DNA from: Bdellovibrionales bacterium CG10_big_fil_rev_8_21_14_0_10_45_34
GTDB taxonomy: Bacteria; Bdellovibrionota; Bdellovibrionia; Bdellovibrionales; 1-14-0-10-45-34
Length of the DNA stretch: 64,000 nt
NCBI GenBank assembly: GCA_002778785.1
Contig: PEZS01000001.1
Location: forward strand, 211,552-275,551
Direction: 5' to 3'
Every line of letters begins with the position of its first letter. Within the stretch, counting starts at the first letter, position 1. A model generated the notes under the pieces. It made no database searches and was not told the DNA's origin. It saw only the letters and a list, made by a program, of their open reading frames with translations. This document shows, in pieces, positions 41,594 to 51,290 of this stretch. Position numbers and translations under genes: made by a program.

Positions 41594-43528
41594 TTATTTC
41601 TTCTTTTTAAATAGCAGGCCTACAACATCTTTGAGATCACCATGAAGTAGATCCACTGACTTCGACTTATCAGAAATGTCGATCACATTGAGTTCTCTTT
41701 GGGCTTCGCGGAAATCAGGGATAAGAAAGAGAGCCTGTTTGAAACACTTTTTAGCGATATCGAACTCGCTCGTGTGTTTGTGAAGTAGGCCTTTAACAAA
41801 ATGGTAGACCCCAGAGTGACGATCTTCGGGCGGCACTTTATTGATTTCTTGGTAAATGCCCGGAAGCTGGGTAGGGTCACTTGATTTAGACCAGCCTGCT
41901 AGCACTGACCACAAAGTGAGTAGTTTTAGCTCGGTGGTCATCGGAATAAGTGTTTTGGCTTTCTCAAATTTCTCGTGAGCCTTCGAAAAATGAGCATTCT
42001 TGAGCAGGGCACGGCCATCCTCTATGAGGCCTTCTGCAGCAAGAATACTTTCGGCTTTTCCTTGTTCAAGTTCCTTGTCGTATCTTTTTCGGTGTTCTTC
42101 GTCTTTTAGAACCTCATAGGCCGCCGTCATTTTAGAAAACAGCTTTTGCATGAGATCCTTTACCTCTTTGCTAGCTGTTGCGGCCACTTTGTCTGGGTGA
42201 AAAACTTTGGCAAGTTCGAGGTAAGCCTTCTTAACCTCGCTGGCCTTTGCGGTTGAACTGAGGCCAAGTGTTTGATAGTGAGTCTTTGAAGCCAATTCAT
42301 TCACTAGTTTTTGAAGTCGCGGTGCTTGATCCTCTCCAATAATTGCCTTAGCTGATTGTTCCAAGCGGATAAGTCCAAACATGACTAAGGTGTGTAAGCA
42401 GATAAAGAAGAGTTCTTCTGAGAGGCCCGAGCTAGCAAGCGCTCCAGAGATAGAGTCGGCTTCTGTGAGTGTTCGATGCAAGCCCGGCGTGTGACTTAGA
42501 GGGGCAAATGAAAAACACGCATGCTTATCTGTGAATTTTGCTGAGCGTCTTACAGGTGAGTTCATCCAGGGCAAGTAAAAGGTCCTTAGCCAACTAGGAT
42601 CGATCTTCGACTGCACGGAATCACACATTATTTCCACCAAAGCATCAGAATCTAGTGCAACATGTGCTTCAACAATCCTTTGCGGTTGAAACTGAACGTC
42701 GTAGCGTGAGTCTGACACTAATTCGCTCAATCTTATTTTCATCTGATCGCGATTGGCAGTTTCAATGACATGCGGGCTTATGAGGCTAGCTGCAACAAGC
42801 CGTTCTCCGATAGGGCGTGGGTCGGCCGAATTTTTTTGCAGGAATGGTTGTAGCTCAGTTGCCGTAAGGAGTTGGCGCTCAAGGAGTAGGGCCCCAAAGA
42901 GGGAGCTTGGCGTTGGCAGATGCACCTTTGACACAATTCCCGTCGAAATAGTAATTTCTGCTACTTGCTGTTTAGGATCTGTGAGTTTAAGTGTTCCGCT
43001 GATGCTGCGATCTAAGAGCAATGAGAGAAGTCGCGGAAACTCGTAGCCATGGATACTTGTCGTACTCTCGATGATTTGGAGTCTTTGACCTGCAGACAGA
43101 TCCGGACTTGTGATAGCGCTTGTGAACGGATCAAAAACCTCATCGATGAGGTGATCAAGAGCCCCTTCAAGTTTAGCGATCAAATCTTGAGCTTGGAATG
43201 GTTTTTCAAGAAACGCAGTGGCCCCGGTTCGGGATGTGTTTTCTTTTATAAATGCTTTGTCTCGAAAAATACCGCTCATGAGGATGAGTGTAAACTGATC
43301 TCCTGCGAGTTGTCGTAACTGCAAAGCGAGGTCTATTCCTGAAACTCTAGGAAGCAAACAGTCGATGACATAAGCATTGGCAAAATGAAGCTTAGCAGAC
43401 GAGAGTGCGTCTTCTGGTTTACGAAACCACTGGCACTGAAAGCCCTTGCCCCGAATGACTTCCTGGAGCCCTTGGCCAAAATTGATATCATCTTCGACGA
43501 TGACGATTTTAAGCTCACCTTTTTCCAC
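41594..43528 (-). CDS. receiver - DUF4388-like - DnaJ - TPR multidomain protein
   Basis: The 644-residue protein fuses four modules. Residues 1-125 form an intact receiver (VEDD at 11-14, phosphoacceptor Asp56 in VIDCLLP, Lys109 in FLEKP). Residues about 155-290 resemble the PATAN/DUF4388 fold (SGTLKLTDPKQQVAEITIS). A DnaJ domain covers 415-485 with HPD at 444-446 (AKVFHPDKVAA). The last 130 residues are TPR-like. The receiver would control recruitment of Hsp70 (DnaK) to a client. It follows the degenerate receiver gene convergently. Confidence 0.82.
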   Translation of the reverse strand: MEKGELKIVIVEDDINFGQGLQEVIRGKGFQCQWFRKPEDALSSAKLHFANAYVIDCLLPRVSGIDLALQLRQLAGDQFTLILMSGIFRDKAFIKENTSRTGATAFLEKPFQAQDLIAKLEGALDHLIDEVFDPFTSAITSPDLSAGQRLQIIESTTSIHGYEFPRLLSLLLDRSISGTLKLTDPKQQVAEITISTGIVSKVHLPTPSSLFGALLLERQLLTATELQPFLQKNSADPRPIGERLVAASLISPHVIETANRDQMKIRLSELVSDSRYDVQFQPQRIVEAHVALDSDALVEIMCDSVQSKIDPSWLRTFYLPWMNSPVRRSAKFTDKHACFSFAPLSHTPGLHRTLTEADSISGALASSGLSEELFFICLHTLVMFGLIRLEQSAKAIIGEDQAPRLQKLVNELASKTHYQTLGLSSTAKASEVKKAYLELAKVFHPDKVAATASKEVKDLMQKLFSKMTAAYEVLKDEEHRKRYDKELEQGKAESILAAEGLIEDGRALLKNAHFSKAHEKFEKAKTLIPMTTELKLLTLWSVLAGWSKSSDPTQLPGIYQEINKVPPEDRHSGVYHFVKGLLHKHTSEFDIAKKCFKQALFLIPDFREAQRELNVIDISDKSKSVDLLHGDLKDVVGLLFKKKK

Positions 43529-43664
43529 TTCTGATCGATGCTCCTTGTGTACTTTATCGGCAGAAGAGGGGTTTACGACTAGTTAAGTAGAGGCTGTCTC
43601 TTGACCTTAGGCGACGCGATATCGAATTGAGTTGGTTGCGACGATTTGATAGTCTCATAGCAAT

Positions 43665-43693
43665 AAAAAAGCCTGCAGCAAGGCATCTCAGGC
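43665..43693 (-). terminator. possible rho-independent terminator upstream of trxA on the minus strand
   Basis: GCCTG and CAGGC can pair around a 13-base loop, followed by six T on the minus strand (43670-43665). The other strand is part of the trxA leader. No minus-strand gene upstream is known. Confidence 0.35.
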
Positions 43694-43762
43694 CCGCCTT
43701 AAGTCGAGAAGGTCAAGCTTCGGAAGGGCTGATTACTAACCCACTAAATCTAAGGAGGATTT

Positions 43763-44086
43763 ATGAGTTCACCGATCAAAACATCAGACACAGGATTTGA
43801 AAACGACGTACTAAAGTCAAGCGTTCCAGTGCTTGTGGATTTTTGGGCAGAGTGGTGTGGCCCCTGCCGAGCCATAGCGCCAAAACTAGAAGAGATCGCC
43901 ACCGAGCTAGGTGGTAAGGCAGTCATCGCTAAGCTGAACGTTGACGAAAACCCAGGAGCTCCGGCGAAATATCACGTCCGCGGTATTCCGACTTTGATTT
44001 TATTTAAAGACGGCAACGTTGTAGACCAAATCGTCGGAAACCACCCTAAAGAAGATATTAAAGCTTTGTTAGAAAAATACATGTAG
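43763..44086 (+). CDS. trxA: thioredoxin 1
   Basis: The 107-residue cytoplasmic thiol-disulfide oxidoreductase has the active site WCGPC at residues 31-35, the cis-Pro segment VRGIPTLILF and the usual length. AAGGAGG lies seven bases before ATG. It stands alone. It reduces ribonucleotide reductase, methionine sulfoxide reductases and other proteins in the family's known roles. Confidence 0.97.
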   Translation: MSSPIKTSDTGFENDVLKSSVPVLVDFWAEWCGPCRAIAPKLEEIATELGGKAVIAKLNVDENPGAPAKYHVRGIPTLILFKDGNVVDQIVGNHPKEDIKALLEKYM

Positions 44087-44102
44087 TGACTTCGGGATTC
44101 TT

Positions 44103-44126
44103 GCCGCGCGTAGCCTCACGTGCGGC
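44103..44126. terminator. GC-rich hairpin after trxA
   Basis: GCCGCGCGT (44103-44111) pairs with ACGTGCGGC (44118-44126) with a single G-T pair and a six-base loop. No T-run follows, so termination would be weak or assisted. Confidence 0.4.
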
Positions 44127-44240
44127 ATCCGTGGAAATGTGGATGCACCAATTAGGCATTTACACATGTGTTTCAAGCAAGGTGTTCGCTTCTTGACAGA
44201 CAAAACAGTTGGTCACTTCCTTAGCTCTTGGACGTGCAGG

Positions 44241-45356
44241 TTAAAACAAATACTTCTTTAGAGAGATATTAGAAAGTATTCCCAGAGCTGTCATCGTCGA
44301 AAGCATGCTCGAGCCACCGTACGAGAGCAGGGGAAGGGGTATTCCCACGATAGGCAGTATGCCAATCACCATTCCAATATTAATACAGAAATGCCAAAAA
44401 ACCATTGCAGCGGTACCTACTGCCAATAAAGTTCCCAGTTTGTTCTTAGCTTGCGTAGCAATTCTAAGTGCGAGAACAAGTAACAAGATAAAAAGAACGA
44501 CCGTCGTTAGGCTTCCAACGAAACCGTGCTCTTCACTCAGCACGCTGTAGATGAAGTCTGTGTGACGCTCAGGTAGAAACTCTAACTGAGATTGAGTACC
44601 TTGGCGAAAACCTTTACCTAACACGCGGCCGCTACCAACCGCAATTCGAGATTGAATACTATTGTATCCAGCGCCTCGAGGATCTCGGCCCGGATCTAAA
44701 AACGTGAGAACGCGATTCTTTTGATAGTCTCTCAGAGCAAAATTCCAAGCAATTGGAAGCGTTACGGAGATAAGTGCGACCACGGTGACTAAAACTCTCA
44801 GTCGAACCTTTACAAAATAAATCAGCGAACCGGCAATGAGAGCAAGCATCATCGCAGTCCCAAGATCAGGCTGAGTTACGGTCAAGGCAAAAGGAAGGAT
44901 CGTGACTCCGATCGGAACAAGTAGATCCTTAAAGTCCAAACCATTCGGCTGGGATTTGCGCGCAAGAATAGTACTTAAAATAAAAATAATCGAAAGTTTC
45001 GCCGTTTCAGAAGGTTGAAACTTAAAAAAACCAAAGTTGATCCATCGCTGGGCCCCCAATGAAATGTGTCCAAAAGCAGAAACATAAGCCAAAGATGCTA
45101 TATTAAAAATATAGAATGGGATGGATAGCCTGGAGATAGTTTGGTAGTCGACGAAAGTCATGACAAAAAAAGAAGTCCATCCAAGAGCAACCCAAATGCA
45201 CTGATTCAAGAAAGTTCTATCAATATCAATGGAGCCTGCCGAGTGAGTTGCGCTAAATAGGTTAATAAGACCAACCAAGTGCAGTGCCAGAATTACTAAA
45301 ATAAGATTTTGATCTAAACGCTTAAAAAGCGTGCGTCGCTCGACTTGGATTTCCAT
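44241..45356 (-). CDS. rodA: RodA peptidoglycan glycosyltransferase (SEDS family)
   Basis: The 371-residue, ten-helix protein has SEDS hallmarks: FKFQPSETAKLSIIFILSTI, PDLGTAMMLALIAG, SRIAVGSGRVLGKGFRQGTQ with the conserved QLEFLPERHTDFIYSVLSEE. The last helices include GIPLPLLSYGGSSMLST. RodA polymerises glycan strands with PBP2 during side-wall growth. It ends the mreCD-mrdA-rodA operon, starting six bases after mrdA. Confidence 0.97.
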   Translation of the reverse strand: MEIQVERRTLFKRLDQNLILVILALHLVGLINLFSATHSAGSIDIDRTFLNQCIWVALGWTSFFVMTFVDYQTISRLSIPFYIFNIASLAYVSAFGHISLGAQRWINFGFFKFQPSETAKLSIIFILSTILARKSQPNGLDFKDLLVPIGVTILPFALTVTQPDLGTAMMLALIAGSLIYFVKVRLRVLVTVVALISVTLPIAWNFALRDYQKNRVLTFLDPGRDPRGAGYNSIQSRIAVGSGRVLGKGFRQGTQSQLEFLPERHTDFIYSVLSEEHGFVGSLTTVVLFILLLVLALRIATQAKNKLGTLLAVGTAAMVFWHFCINIGMVIGILPIVGIPLPLLSYGGSSMLSTMTALGILSNISLKKYLF

Positions 45357-45362
45357 GAGAGT

Positions 45363-47384
45363 TTAGTCTCCATTCTGTAAATCAAGGCCCGGCTCGTTAG
45401 TTCGGGTCAAAGGTTCTGGCTCGCTAATGCTGGCGGGGCGCACGCCCATCTTAAGGTTTTTTTCATTGAGGATGCGCGGGTAATGTTTCTTAAAGTAGGA
45501 ATAAAGTATTTCACGCGCAATGGGAGCCGCTCCGCCGCCTCCGGAGCAAGAGTGTAATGCCAGCACCGCTGTTACGATGAGCGGTTTTTCTGCAGGAGCA
45601 TAGGCGACAAACCAACCATGATGTCGTTGGTTGAAGGGTTTTTCGCTACAAGTTGCGTAAACCTGATCTTTAGAAAGTGTGAAAAGTTGCGCTGTTCCGG
45701 ATTTTCCTGCCGCTAAAAACTCTTTAGAAAATTGAGACCTACGACCCGTCCCGTGACTTCCATTAACGACCGCCTTTAGCCCCTCTAAAACAAGTTTGAA
45801 AGATTTTGGTGAAATCGTTAGCTGCTCAGCCTCTCCGGTTTGCAAGTTTGCAACAAGCTCTGGGCCTATCTCTTTGACCACCTGTCCGTCTGAAGCGATC
45901 ATTTGTTTTAATAAAAGCGGGCGATAGATAAGCCCACTTGTGGCAACTCCCCCAACGGCGACGGCAAGCTGCAGCGGAGTTGTCAGCACAAATCCTTGTC
46001 CAATAGCATTGCTCAAGTTCTCGCCGGGTTGCCACTCTTCTCCATAAGCATTGCGCTTCCATGCTTCGGTTGGCATAAGTCCATTTTCTTCATTAAAGAG
46101 GCGAATTCCTGTTCGTCTTCCTATGCCAAATGCTTTTGCATACTTCGCAATTCTGTCGATACCTAATTCGATTCCCACCTTGTAAAAAAACACATTACAA
46201 GAGCGCTCCAGCGCTTGAAGGAGATTAACGCGGCCGTGACCGTGCTTGGAATGACAGGCGTACCTTCTTCGTCCAAAGCTTAGATACCCTGGGCAAAAGT
46301 GGGTGGTGTGTTCATTGATCACTTTTTCTTCAAGCCCTGCCAGAGCGACAAGAGCCTTAAAGGTTGAGCCTGGCGGATAATGATCTTGGATTACTTTGTT
46401 TCTAAGAGGCTTTAATGTATCGAAAACGAGCCCTCGCCAAGTTTTCGGATCAAAACCTGTGGAAAATCCATTTGGATCAAAAGAAGGTTGATTGACCCAG
46501 GCAAGCACTTCGCCGTTGTTAGGATCAAGTGCTACCGCGGCTCCAATCCGTTCTAGGTCTCGAAAAGCTTTGTAAGTAGCTTCCTGAATATCCTTATCTA
46601 CAGTCAGCCGGAGAGTTTGGCCCGGAGTCGCCTCCACCGTTTGACTAAAAGAGGTAATGAAATTTGGACCTTCAGAGGCAACTTCACGGCCATGGGCATC
46701 AACTTGAACAAAAGAAAAACCATCTTTGCCCCTTAGCTCTCGATCATAAAACTTTTCAATGCCACTTTTACCAATGAGATCACCCTGTCTGAGTTGATCG
46801 CTTTCGATGAGATGCTCATTTACTTTTTGCAATTCGTCGCGATCAATTTCTGCGACATAACCGAAAAGCTGAGCTCCATTTTCTCGCAGCAGATATGTGC
46901 GTTTTATAGACATGTCAATAGCAAGACCCGGATGGTCTAAGCGGAGTCGTTCAATGCGAGCTACTTCATCACGTTCAAGGTTCTCTTTGATTGCAACCGG
47001 CTTAAATGTTCCATTCTGGCGACGACTCTTCTTCACATCGCTGACTATAGTTTCAGCGGAAATTCCTAGAATAGGTGCAATGGCTTGAGCAGTCTCCTCT
47101 AGCTTTGTTGCATATTGGGGGGTGATGGTTGCACTAAAGCCGGGGTGATTGTCGACAAGAACGTTGCCGTCCCTGTCAAGAATCATTCCGCGGGGGGCAG
47201 GGTTCTTTACCTCTTTGATTCGGTTTTTTTCGGAGAACACACGAAGCTCTGTGCCCTTAATGATTTGCAAATACCAAAGGCGAGAGAAAAAAAGTATAGA
47301 AGTCGCGGCCAACACGAAATACATGAACTTGAACCGCGGGTAATATTCTTTAACCTCTTCAGGATCGTTAAGATAATCACTCAT
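45363..47384 (-). CDS. mrdA: penicillin-binding protein 2
   Basis: The 673-residue class B PBP starts with a membrane anchor (YFVLAATSILFFSRLWYLQI), has the dimerisation and pedestal region and then the transpeptidase domain with PPGSTFKALVALAGLE (active Ser in STFK), RSCNVFFYKVGIEL (SxN motif) and KSGTAQLFTL (KTG-type motif). It crosslinks peptidoglycan in cell elongation with RodA and MreC. It is 27 bases downstream of mreD. Confidence 0.96.
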   Translation of the reverse strand: MSDYLNDPEEVKEYYPRFKFMYFVLAATSILFFSRLWYLQIIKGTELRVFSEKNRIKEVKNPAPRGMILDRDGNVLVDNHPGFSATITPQYATKLEETAQAIAPILGISAETIVSDVKKSRRQNGTFKPVAIKENLERDEVARIERLRLDHPGLAIDMSIKRTYLLRENGAQLFGYVAEIDRDELQKVNEHLIESDQLRQGDLIGKSGIEKFYDRELRGKDGFSFVQVDAHGREVASEGPNFITSFSQTVEATPGQTLRLTVDKDIQEATYKAFRDLERIGAAVALDPNNGEVLAWVNQPSFDPNGFSTGFDPKTWRGLVFDTLKPLRNKVIQDHYPPGSTFKALVALAGLEEKVINEHTTHFCPGYLSFGRRRYACHSKHGHGRVNLLQALERSCNVFFYKVGIELGIDRIAKYAKAFGIGRRTGIRLFNEENGLMPTEAWKRNAYGEEWQPGENLSNAIGQGFVLTTPLQLAVAVGGVATSGLIYRPLLLKQMIASDGQVVKEIGPELVANLQTGEAEQLTISPKSFKLVLEGLKAVVNGSHGTGRRSQFSKEFLAAGKSGTAQLFTLSKDQVYATCSEKPFNQRHHGWFVAYAPAEKPLIVTAVLALHSCSGGGGAAPIAREILYSYFKKHYPRILNEKNLKMGVRPASISEPEPLTRTNEPGLDLQNGD

Positions 47385-47411
47385 ACAATTTCACTGCTGG
47401 GTCTAATGAGA

Positions 47412-47957
47412 TCACCACAATGTGACCTCTGATTCATTAATCTCGGGTTGATCAAATAACTCATCTACAAATCGATAGAGTGGGTAGAGCGCAACCCCCA
47501 ATGGCAAAATAAGGACACTTTCAAGAATCATTCGAAGTAGCGAGACCCTTTCGATACCGTTAACCTCAATGAGGGTTGAGATTCCCCAAAGAGACAAGAC
47601 GTAGAATGGCATTGCTAGTGAACAAATCAAAAGAAAATAGTTCAGACGGTTCCAAAATAATCTTCGTCTTAAAAACTGAGTAGTAAAGGAAACGATCAGA
47701 AGTGGCCCGGCGACGAGACCCCACGGGAGCCAGCTAAAGCTTGCAAGCAAAAAACTGAGGCAATAAATGTAGACCGTTGATCGTACTGCCGAACGGTAAA
47801 TAGAAAAATATACAATCGACGTGAGGGCAATCAAGGGGATGGTGGGAGTTCCCAGAACAGAGGGCCACAATGCGCTTTGCATCCCGGCCAGGAGCCACTG
47901 AATAATTAAGTGCCCAACTAAAGACAAGATTTTCTTTTGACTCGGTTTTACACTCAT
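47412..47957 (-). CDS. mreD: rod shape-determining protein MreD
   Basis: The 181-residue protein has five or six membrane helices and almost no soluble part, as MreD requires. The call rests mainly on position between mreC and mrdA and the overlap of four bases with mreC; sequence conservation in this family is low. It links MreC and PBP2 in the elongasome at the inner membrane. Confidence 0.8.
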   Translation of the reverse strand: MSVKPSQKKILSLVGHLIIQWLLAGMQSALWPSVLGTPTIPLIALTSIVYFSIYRSAVRSTVYIYCLSFLLASFSWLPWGLVAGPLLIVSFTTQFLRRRLFWNRLNYFLLICSLAMPFYVLSLWGISTLIEVNGIERVSLLRMILESVLILPLGVALYPLYRFVDELFDQPEINESEVTLW

Positions 47958-48886
47958 TCTTTCGTTACCACTGGGGACTCAAGGGGGCGGCTCTCGGCTG
48001 AAGGATGGCGATTCAGTTCGGTGAGAGCAAAAGGAATTTTCACTTTAGAGTTCACGGCAAACAAATCCGCGTTTTTCAAATCTCTGAGTACAAAAATTTC
48101 CTCAAGTCGTGAAGGATCAACTATAGGCTGAACCTCTACTTTTTGGGTTATTCCGTAAGCGCGTTTGGAGACAGAAGTTACAAGACCAATTGGGTAACCC
48201 ATCGGAAAAATCTGATCTAATCCGCTCGTTATTATGAGGTCACCCACCCTTACGTCATCTGTACGCTGAAGATACTTGAGTATGCAGCCTTCGGAGCTTG
48301 AGCGGCCTTCGATGATTCCTCTAGCCCGAGACCTTTGAACGCGCGCATCAATTACTGAGTATCTATCTGTTAAAAGTAGGACGGTTGCGGAGTTGCCGGT
48401 CGCTTCTACAACGGTTCCTACGACTCCGTAGGGCGAAATAACGGCTTGACCCTTTCGCACTCCGTCGGTTTCGCCGCGTCCAATGCGCAAAGTGCTTTGC
48501 GCTTGGGAAAACAAATCGATGCCGATGATCTTGGCAACCAGTAAGTCGGCCTTGGTTTGAGCTCTAAATCCGAGCATGTGTTCTAATCGTTCAGATTTTC
48601 GACTGACTTCTTCGTAGTCGGTGAGCCTAGCGCGTAGCTCATTTACCTCTTCGCTAAGGGCTCTGTTTTCCTTTTTTATCTCGATCAAATGAACATAGGT
48701 CCTCGCAGTCTCCTGCACCATCAATCGAAACGAGGCAAACAGATCCTGAATCTCAGTTCCGGCTACCTTAAAAGGAACCAAGAACCAAAGAGTTTCACCT
48801 TTTTCTCGCTGAAGATTAATTGATACAAGTGGAAGAGCTATCACAATTCCAATAAGAAGAATCTTACGAATATCAAAGCGAACCAT
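47954..48886 (-). CDS. mreC: rod shape-determining protein MreC
   Basis: The 310-residue protein has one N-terminal helix (KILLIGIVIALPLVSINLQ), a periplasmic coiled coil (YVHLIEIKKENRALSEEVNE), and the beta-barrel pair with conserved SPYGVVGTVVEATGNSATVL and GDLIITSGLDQIFPMGYPIG. It bridges PBP2 and the cytoskeleton. No mreB lies upstream in this operon; the gene is instead divergent from ppiD-like. Confidence 0.93.
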   Translation of the reverse strand: MVRFDIRKILLIGIVIALPLVSINLQREKGETLWFLVPFKVAGTEIQDLFASFRLMVQETARTYVHLIEIKKENRALSEEVNELRARLTDYEEVSRKSERLEHMLGFRAQTKADLLVAKIIGIDLFSQAQSTLRIGRGETDGVRKGQAVISPYGVVGTVVEATGNSATVLLLTDRYSVIDARVQRSRARGIIEGRSSSEGCILKYLQRTDDVRVGDLIITSGLDQIFPMGYPIGLVTSVSKRAYGITQKVEVQPIVDPSRLEEIFVLRDLKNADLFAVNSKVKIPFALTELNRHPSAESRPLESPVVTKE

Positions 48887-49007
48887 CTTTATTCCCGCCT
48901 GTCTTGTTTAAAGCCTACTAGACAATTCTGACGAACTCCACATTCTCCTTGAAAAAAAGTTCAAAAAAAGTTGGAATGGCCGCTTGTGAAACTTTGAGAG
49001 GTGCAAA

Positions 49008-50489
49008 ATGTTCGATGAGTTAAAAAAACGGGCAAATAGAAAAAGCATTGTCGCTTACGTGATATTCGGGGCTATTACCCTTGTTTTCATTTTTTTTGGC
49101 TACCAAACATTTAATCCCAACGTGGCGGGATATGCTGCACGGGTTAATCGGACGGTTATTTCGGTAGCAGAATACAACGAAGCATTTCAAAGACTGAGCA
49201 AGTTCTACAGTCAAATTTTTCAGGGGCAAAGCTTTGGGGAAGAGATGGAGTCGCGCATACGAAAAACGGCTCTTGATCAATTGGTTTCACGAGAAATTGT
49301 GGCGCAAGGCGCTGCCGATATGGGACTGCTGGTTCCTGTCGTCGAGATACAAAAATACATTATTGATGTTCCCGTGTTTCAAGAAGAAGGTAAATTTCGC
49401 AGAGACTATTATTCGATGTTTCTTGAGCAAAGGCATATGTCTGCCGCCCAGTTTGAGCGGCAAATAGAAAAAGACCTTCTTATCGATAGACTACGTAAAA
49501 TAACGGCCTTGGGTTTGACGCCGCCAGAGCCCATGGTGCAGCGCAAGCTGGCAGAAGAAAGTCAAAAGGCAGATCTCGATTTTGTTAAAATCTCTGAGTC
49601 AGAGTTCAATTCGAAGCCCAGCAGTCAAGAAGTTAGCTCATGGCTTGCAAACCCAGAGAACCTAAGCTCTTCGCAGAACTATTTCGAGCAAAATAAGCCA
49701 GAGTTCTCCTCGGAGGAGCAGATCAAGGCCCGACACATATTGATTAAGTTTGACGCAAACAATTCCCAATCAAAAGATGTGGCTCGAAAGCAAATCGATG
49801 AGATACACCCGCGCGCCGTTGGCGAAAACTTCGAGGCACTCGCAAAGGAGTTTAGTCAGGATGTGGGCTCAAAAGAGCAGGGTGGCGATTTGGGTTATTT
49901 TGGCCAAGGACGCATGGTACCCGAATTTGAAAAGGTTGCCTTTTCTCTTAAGCCTGGGCAAGTGAGTGAGCCAGTCGAAACACAGTTTGGATTTCATATT
50001 ATTAAAGTCGAAGATAAAAAACCAAGCCAGGTTTCTAATTTCGACGATGTAAAGACGAAGATTGCAGAGAAGATTTTGGCGGAAACCAAGCGGAAAACTG
50101 TCATTGAAGAGCTCCAGGCAGCCTTGAGTAAATCTCAATCTGTTGAGCCGCTATTAAAAAAGCACGGTCTGAAGTGGGAGTCTACGGGGGAGTTCTCGTT
50201 AGATGCAGATTTTATCCCTAAACTGGGCGCCTTCGATACCCTCTTTGAAGCTGTTTACTCACTCAAGAAACCGTCGGAAATCTTTCCGAAAGTCATACTT
50301 GATGCCAAAGCCCACTATGTTTTAAAGCTAAAGAGTCTTAAAACTGACAAAGAGCGAGCGGGGCAAAGTGAGGCGCAAGTTAAAAGCCGCTTGGCGCAAG
50401 AGTACTCGACCCAGTTTTTGGAAAAATGGGGAAGCGAGTTAGAAACAAAGGGCAAAGTGCAAATCAATCCAGCTCTAGGGATGATGTAG
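49008..50489 (+). CDS. ppiD: PpiD-like membrane-anchored peptidyl-prolyl isomerase chaperone
   Basis: The 493-residue protein opens with RKSIVAYVIFGAITLVFIFF, a membrane anchor, then a SurA/PpiD N-terminal chaperone region, then one parvulin (rotamase) domain near residues 240-345: KARHILIKFD, EFSQDVGSKEQGGDLGYFGQ and FEKVAFSLKPGQVSEPVETQ with GFHIIKVED. A short C-terminal chaperone part follows. It helps fold exported proteins in the periplasm. GAGAGGTG precedes the ATG. Downstream is a transporter gene in the same direction. Confidence 0.88.
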   Translation: MFDELKKRANRKSIVAYVIFGAITLVFIFFGYQTFNPNVAGYAARVNRTVISVAEYNEAFQRLSKFYSQIFQGQSFGEEMESRIRKTALDQLVSREIVAQGAADMGLLVPVVEIQKYIIDVPVFQEEGKFRRDYYSMFLEQRHMSAAQFERQIEKDLLIDRLRKITALGLTPPEPMVQRKLAEESQKADLDFVKISESEFNSKPSSQEVSSWLANPENLSSSQNYFEQNKPEFSSEEQIKARHILIKFDANNSQSKDVARKQIDEIHPRAVGENFEALAKEFSQDVGSKEQGGDLGYFGQGRMVPEFEKVAFSLKPGQVSEPVETQFGFHIIKVEDKKPSQVSNFDDVKTKIAEKILAETKRKTVIEELQAALSKSQSVEPLLKKHGLKWESTGEFSLDADFIPKLGAFDTLFEAVYSLKKPSEIFPKVILDAKAHYVLKLKSLKTDKERAGQSEAQVKSRLAQEYSTQFLEKWGSELETKGKVQINPALGMM

Positions 50490-50501
50490 TATCCTCCACG
50501 C

Positions 50502-51290
50502 GTGTTTAATTTTTTAAGTATAGAGTTTTTTTTTCTAGGACTTATTGCAGCTGTTGCCGGATCGGCAATGGGACTAGGGGGCGGTTTCATTATTCTGCCC
50601 TATTTATTGTGGCGATTTCCGTTTATTAAGCCGGCGGAGGCGGTGGTTGTATCGCTCTCCGGAGTCTTTACTACAAATTTTCTTGCTACCTGGATTCATG
50701 TTAGGAAAAGGACAATTTCATTGCGCGAAGTTTACTGGATCGCGCCTTTAGGAATTTTGGGTGCAGTCTTAGCAAGTCCTATACCTGGCCTGATGAGCCG
50801 AGGGCAGTTTGAGTGGGCCTATTTTGCTATAGTGTTAGCCCTGCTTCTTAGAACAGTTTGGGCTGTACGGCCCTCATCTCAGAGTAAAGCCTCGAGTAAT
50901 AGCGAAATCAAAAAATCTCCTTTGAGCCTAAGGCGAACCATTTGGCCGATGGTGCCTATTGTGTCGGCCTTCGCAGCGGCGTTTGGCGTGGGAGGGGGAA
51001 TAATTTTGATGCCCCTACTTCTGAGCAATCGCTTCGGACTAACGACCGCTCACGCTGCAGCGCTTTCTGCAATTATTCAGTTGTTCGGGACAGGAAGTGC
51101 TTTGTTTTCGAGATTTGACCTCATTCGAGTTTTGATAGGCTCCGTGCTATCTATAGCTCTTGGAGTCCTGGCGGGAGTACCTCTAGGGATTCGAGTGTCT
51201 CATCGGCTGCCACGCCGCACGGCAAAGCTGATTTTGATACTTGTTTTATCTCTTATAGCGACACAGATTTTTTTTCGTAAAACCTTTTAG
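50502..51290 (+). CDS. TauE/SafE-family membrane transporter
   Basis: The 262-residue protein has about eight membrane helices with the family's internal repeat: GSAMGLGGGFIILPYLLW in the first half and AAFGVGGGIILMPLLLSNRF in the second. Both show the glycine-rich Gly-x-Gly-Gly-Gly motif. TauE/SafE proteins export sulfite, sulfoacetate or other organosulfur anions, but the substrate here is unknown. The start is GTG, 12 bases after ppiD-like, so they may be cotranscribed. Confidence 0.86.
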   Translation: MFNFLSIEFFFLGLIAAVAGSAMGLGGGFIILPYLLWRFPFIKPAEAVVVSLSGVFTTNFLATWIHVRKRTISLREVYWIAPLGILGAVLASPIPGLMSRGQFEWAYFAIVLALLLRTVWAVRPSSQSKASSNSEIKKSPLSLRRTIWPMVPIVSAFAAAFGVGGGIILMPLLLSNRFGLTTAHAAALSAIIQLFGTGSALFSRFDLIRVLIGSVLSIALGVLAGVPLGIRVSHRLPRRTAKLILILVLSLIATQIFFRKTF

